Assembly (NCBI GenBank): GCA_017452565.1
Contig: JAFTMF010000072.1
Span: 1 to 5,948 of the forward strand
Length of the DNA: 5,948 nucleotides
Source of the DNA: Clostridia bacterium
GTDB taxonomy: Bacteria; Bacillota; Clostridia; Oscillospirales; CAG-272
Reading direction: 5' to 3'
The notes under the pieces were generated by a model that was given only the letters and a program-made list of their open reading frames with translations, did not search any database and had not been told where the DNA came from. Below are positions 5,276-5,948 of the stretch, piece after piece. The position numbers and the translations under genes were made by a program. Every line of letters begins with the position of its first letter. Position 1 is the first letter of the stretch.

Positions 5276-5948
5276 ATGAAGATCAGATTGCTAATTGGGT
5301 TGCTGATGCTATCTTGTTCCCTTGTGTCTTGCAATCGTGAAGTTGCTTCGATAACTACGCCTGCGGTAAGTACTTCCGATTCGACAACAGCGGCGGTTAC
5401 CACTACGACAACCGTTACTACGACAACGGTAACTACGCCTGATACGCCGGTTACGCCTCCCGCTCCTAACAATAATCAATCGAATGTCGGTGGCAAACCG
5501 TTAGCTCAAATCAATTTATTCTATCGAATGGAACAGCCGAACATTGTGACTTGTGGCGAAACGGTGACGGTTGAAATTGCTCCTTTTCATTGTCTGGATC
5601 AGTGGGACGATCAAGAATCCAAAATGTTTTGTCTGCGTATTATTCCTGACGAGAATGTGGAAATTGTATCCGGCAATTTAATTTGGATAGAGGATTTTAC
5701 CGATTCATCTTGGTATCCAAAATATGATCCTGAGACATACGAACTCGCAATATGGGAAAAAACGATCAAGTTGGAGATTGATACATCATTGCTGAAAAAC
5801 GAGAGTGGAGAGATCACACTTCAGTTTGCATATGCCGATTTATCTGATCCGTTCAATTCAGGAACTTTGTATTGCAAAAAAGAGATTTTATATGCTCAAA
5901 AGAACGGCTATATTTACGTAGGAGGCATTGATAGAGGAGATCTGCTGA
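5276..5948 (+). CDS. Putative secreted lipoprotein with Thr-rich linker, function unknown (3' end outside the window)
   Basis: The frame opens at an ATG with a strong Shine-Dalgarno and stays open for 224 codons to the right edge. The start MKIRLLIGLLMLSCSLVSC is a type II signal peptide: positive residues K2 and R4, a hydrophobic core (5-17), and lipobox LVSC with the lipidated cysteine at C19. The mature protein should therefore be anchored to the outer face of the cytoplasmic membrane. Residues about 26-64 form a low-complexity Thr/Val/Pro linker ending in PPAP, a typical wall-spanning or O-glycosylatable spacer. From about 74 a globular domain begins with alternating beta-type segments: INLFYRM, CGETVTVEIAP (93-103), VEIVSGNLIWIEDF, KLEIDTS, GEITLQFAY (178-186) and NGYIYVGG. 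This suggests an Ig-like beta-sandwich, but I recognise no named family. It has four cysteines (93, 106, 119, 200) besides C19. Base composition is clearly more AT-rich than in the four upstream genes (23 G+C in 60 bases at 5461-5520 and again at 5701-5760, against 33 in 60 at 2041-2100), consistent with an accessory or acquired gene. Confidence 0.83.
   Translation, partial: MKIRLLIGLLMLSCSLVSCNREVASITTPAVSTSDSTTAAVTTTTTVTTTTVTTPDTPVTPPAPNNNQSNVGGKPLAQINLFYRMEQPNIVTCGETVTVEIAPFHCLDQWDDQESKMFCLRIIPDENVEIVSGNLIWIEDFTDSSWYPKYDPETYELAIWEKTIKLEIDTSLLKNESGEITLQFAYADLSDPFNSGTLYCKKEILYAQKNGYIYVGGIDRGDLL
5402..5437 (+). repeat. 15-bp in-frame tandem repeat coding the Thr-rich linker
   Basis: ACTACGACAACCGTT (5402-5416) and ACTACGACAACGGTA (5417-5431) are in-frame copies, each encoding Thr-Thr-Thr-Thr-Val, followed by a partial third copy ACTACG (5432-5437). 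ACCGTT (5411-5416) and AACGGT (5425-5430) also form a 6-bp inverted repeat with an 8-base loop. Gain or loss of a unit would change linker length without shifting the frame. Confidence 0.75.

Noticed and set aside
5260..5472. A 70-codon - strand frame with a Val-rich, membrane-like stretch
   Set aside because: The Val/Thr run is just the reverse complement of the Thr-rich linker codons of the lipoprotein. There is no ribosome-binding site.
5611..5817. A 68-codon - strand frame opposite the lipoprotein
   Set aside because: It has no supporting start signal or recognisable domain and lies opposite a frame with a strong promoter, Shine-Dalgarno and lipobox.

Overview
The window reads as a piece of a moderately GC-rich Firmicutes (class Clostridia) chromosome. 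The evidence is the gene order recJ - rel - dtd - hemZ, all on the + strand. This is a compressed form of the recJ-apt-rel-dtd-(MBL hydrolase)-hemZ-hisS-aspS neighbourhood known from Bacillus and many clostridia. The fairly high GC of these genes and the Thr-rich lipoprotein at the right end would fit a gut Oscillospiraceae/Ruminococcaceae-like lineage, but that placement is inference.

Layout. 1-862: the C-terminal part of the single-strand-specific exonuclease RecJ, cut by the left edge. 863-924: a short gap with an 11-bp tandem repeat and the rel Shine-Dalgarno sequence. 925-3129: a full-length bifunctional RelA/SpoT (p)ppGpp synthetase/hydrolase. 3126-3587: D-aminoacyl-tRNA deacylase, joined to rel by an ATGA start/stop overlap. 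3588-3642: a 55-bp gap without a good Shine-Dalgarno. 3643-5118: a HemZ-type radical SAM protein of the coproporphyrinogen dehydrogenase-like family. 5119-5275: an AT-rich intergenic region with a weak terminator candidate, a near-consensus sigma-A promoter with an extended -10, small competing hairpins and a strong Shine-Dalgarno. 5276 to the right edge: the 5' part (224 codons) of an unrecognised secreted lipoprotein with a Thr-rich linker.

How the genes fit together. recJ (DNA repair), rel (stringent response) and dtd (removal of D-amino acids from mischarged tRNA) form a compact co-directional housekeeping cluster. rel and dtd are very probably translationally coupled, and both are tied to the state of the tRNA/translation apparatus. 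hemZ probably belongs to the same transcript. At about position 5119 the base composition drops sharply and a self-contained transcription unit starts, where hisS would be expected in related genomes. That unit is the only accessory-looking part of the window and the only one whose function I cannot name. I see no RNA gene, CRISPR array, insertion sequence or phage feature, and no clear evidence of a new multi-gene system.
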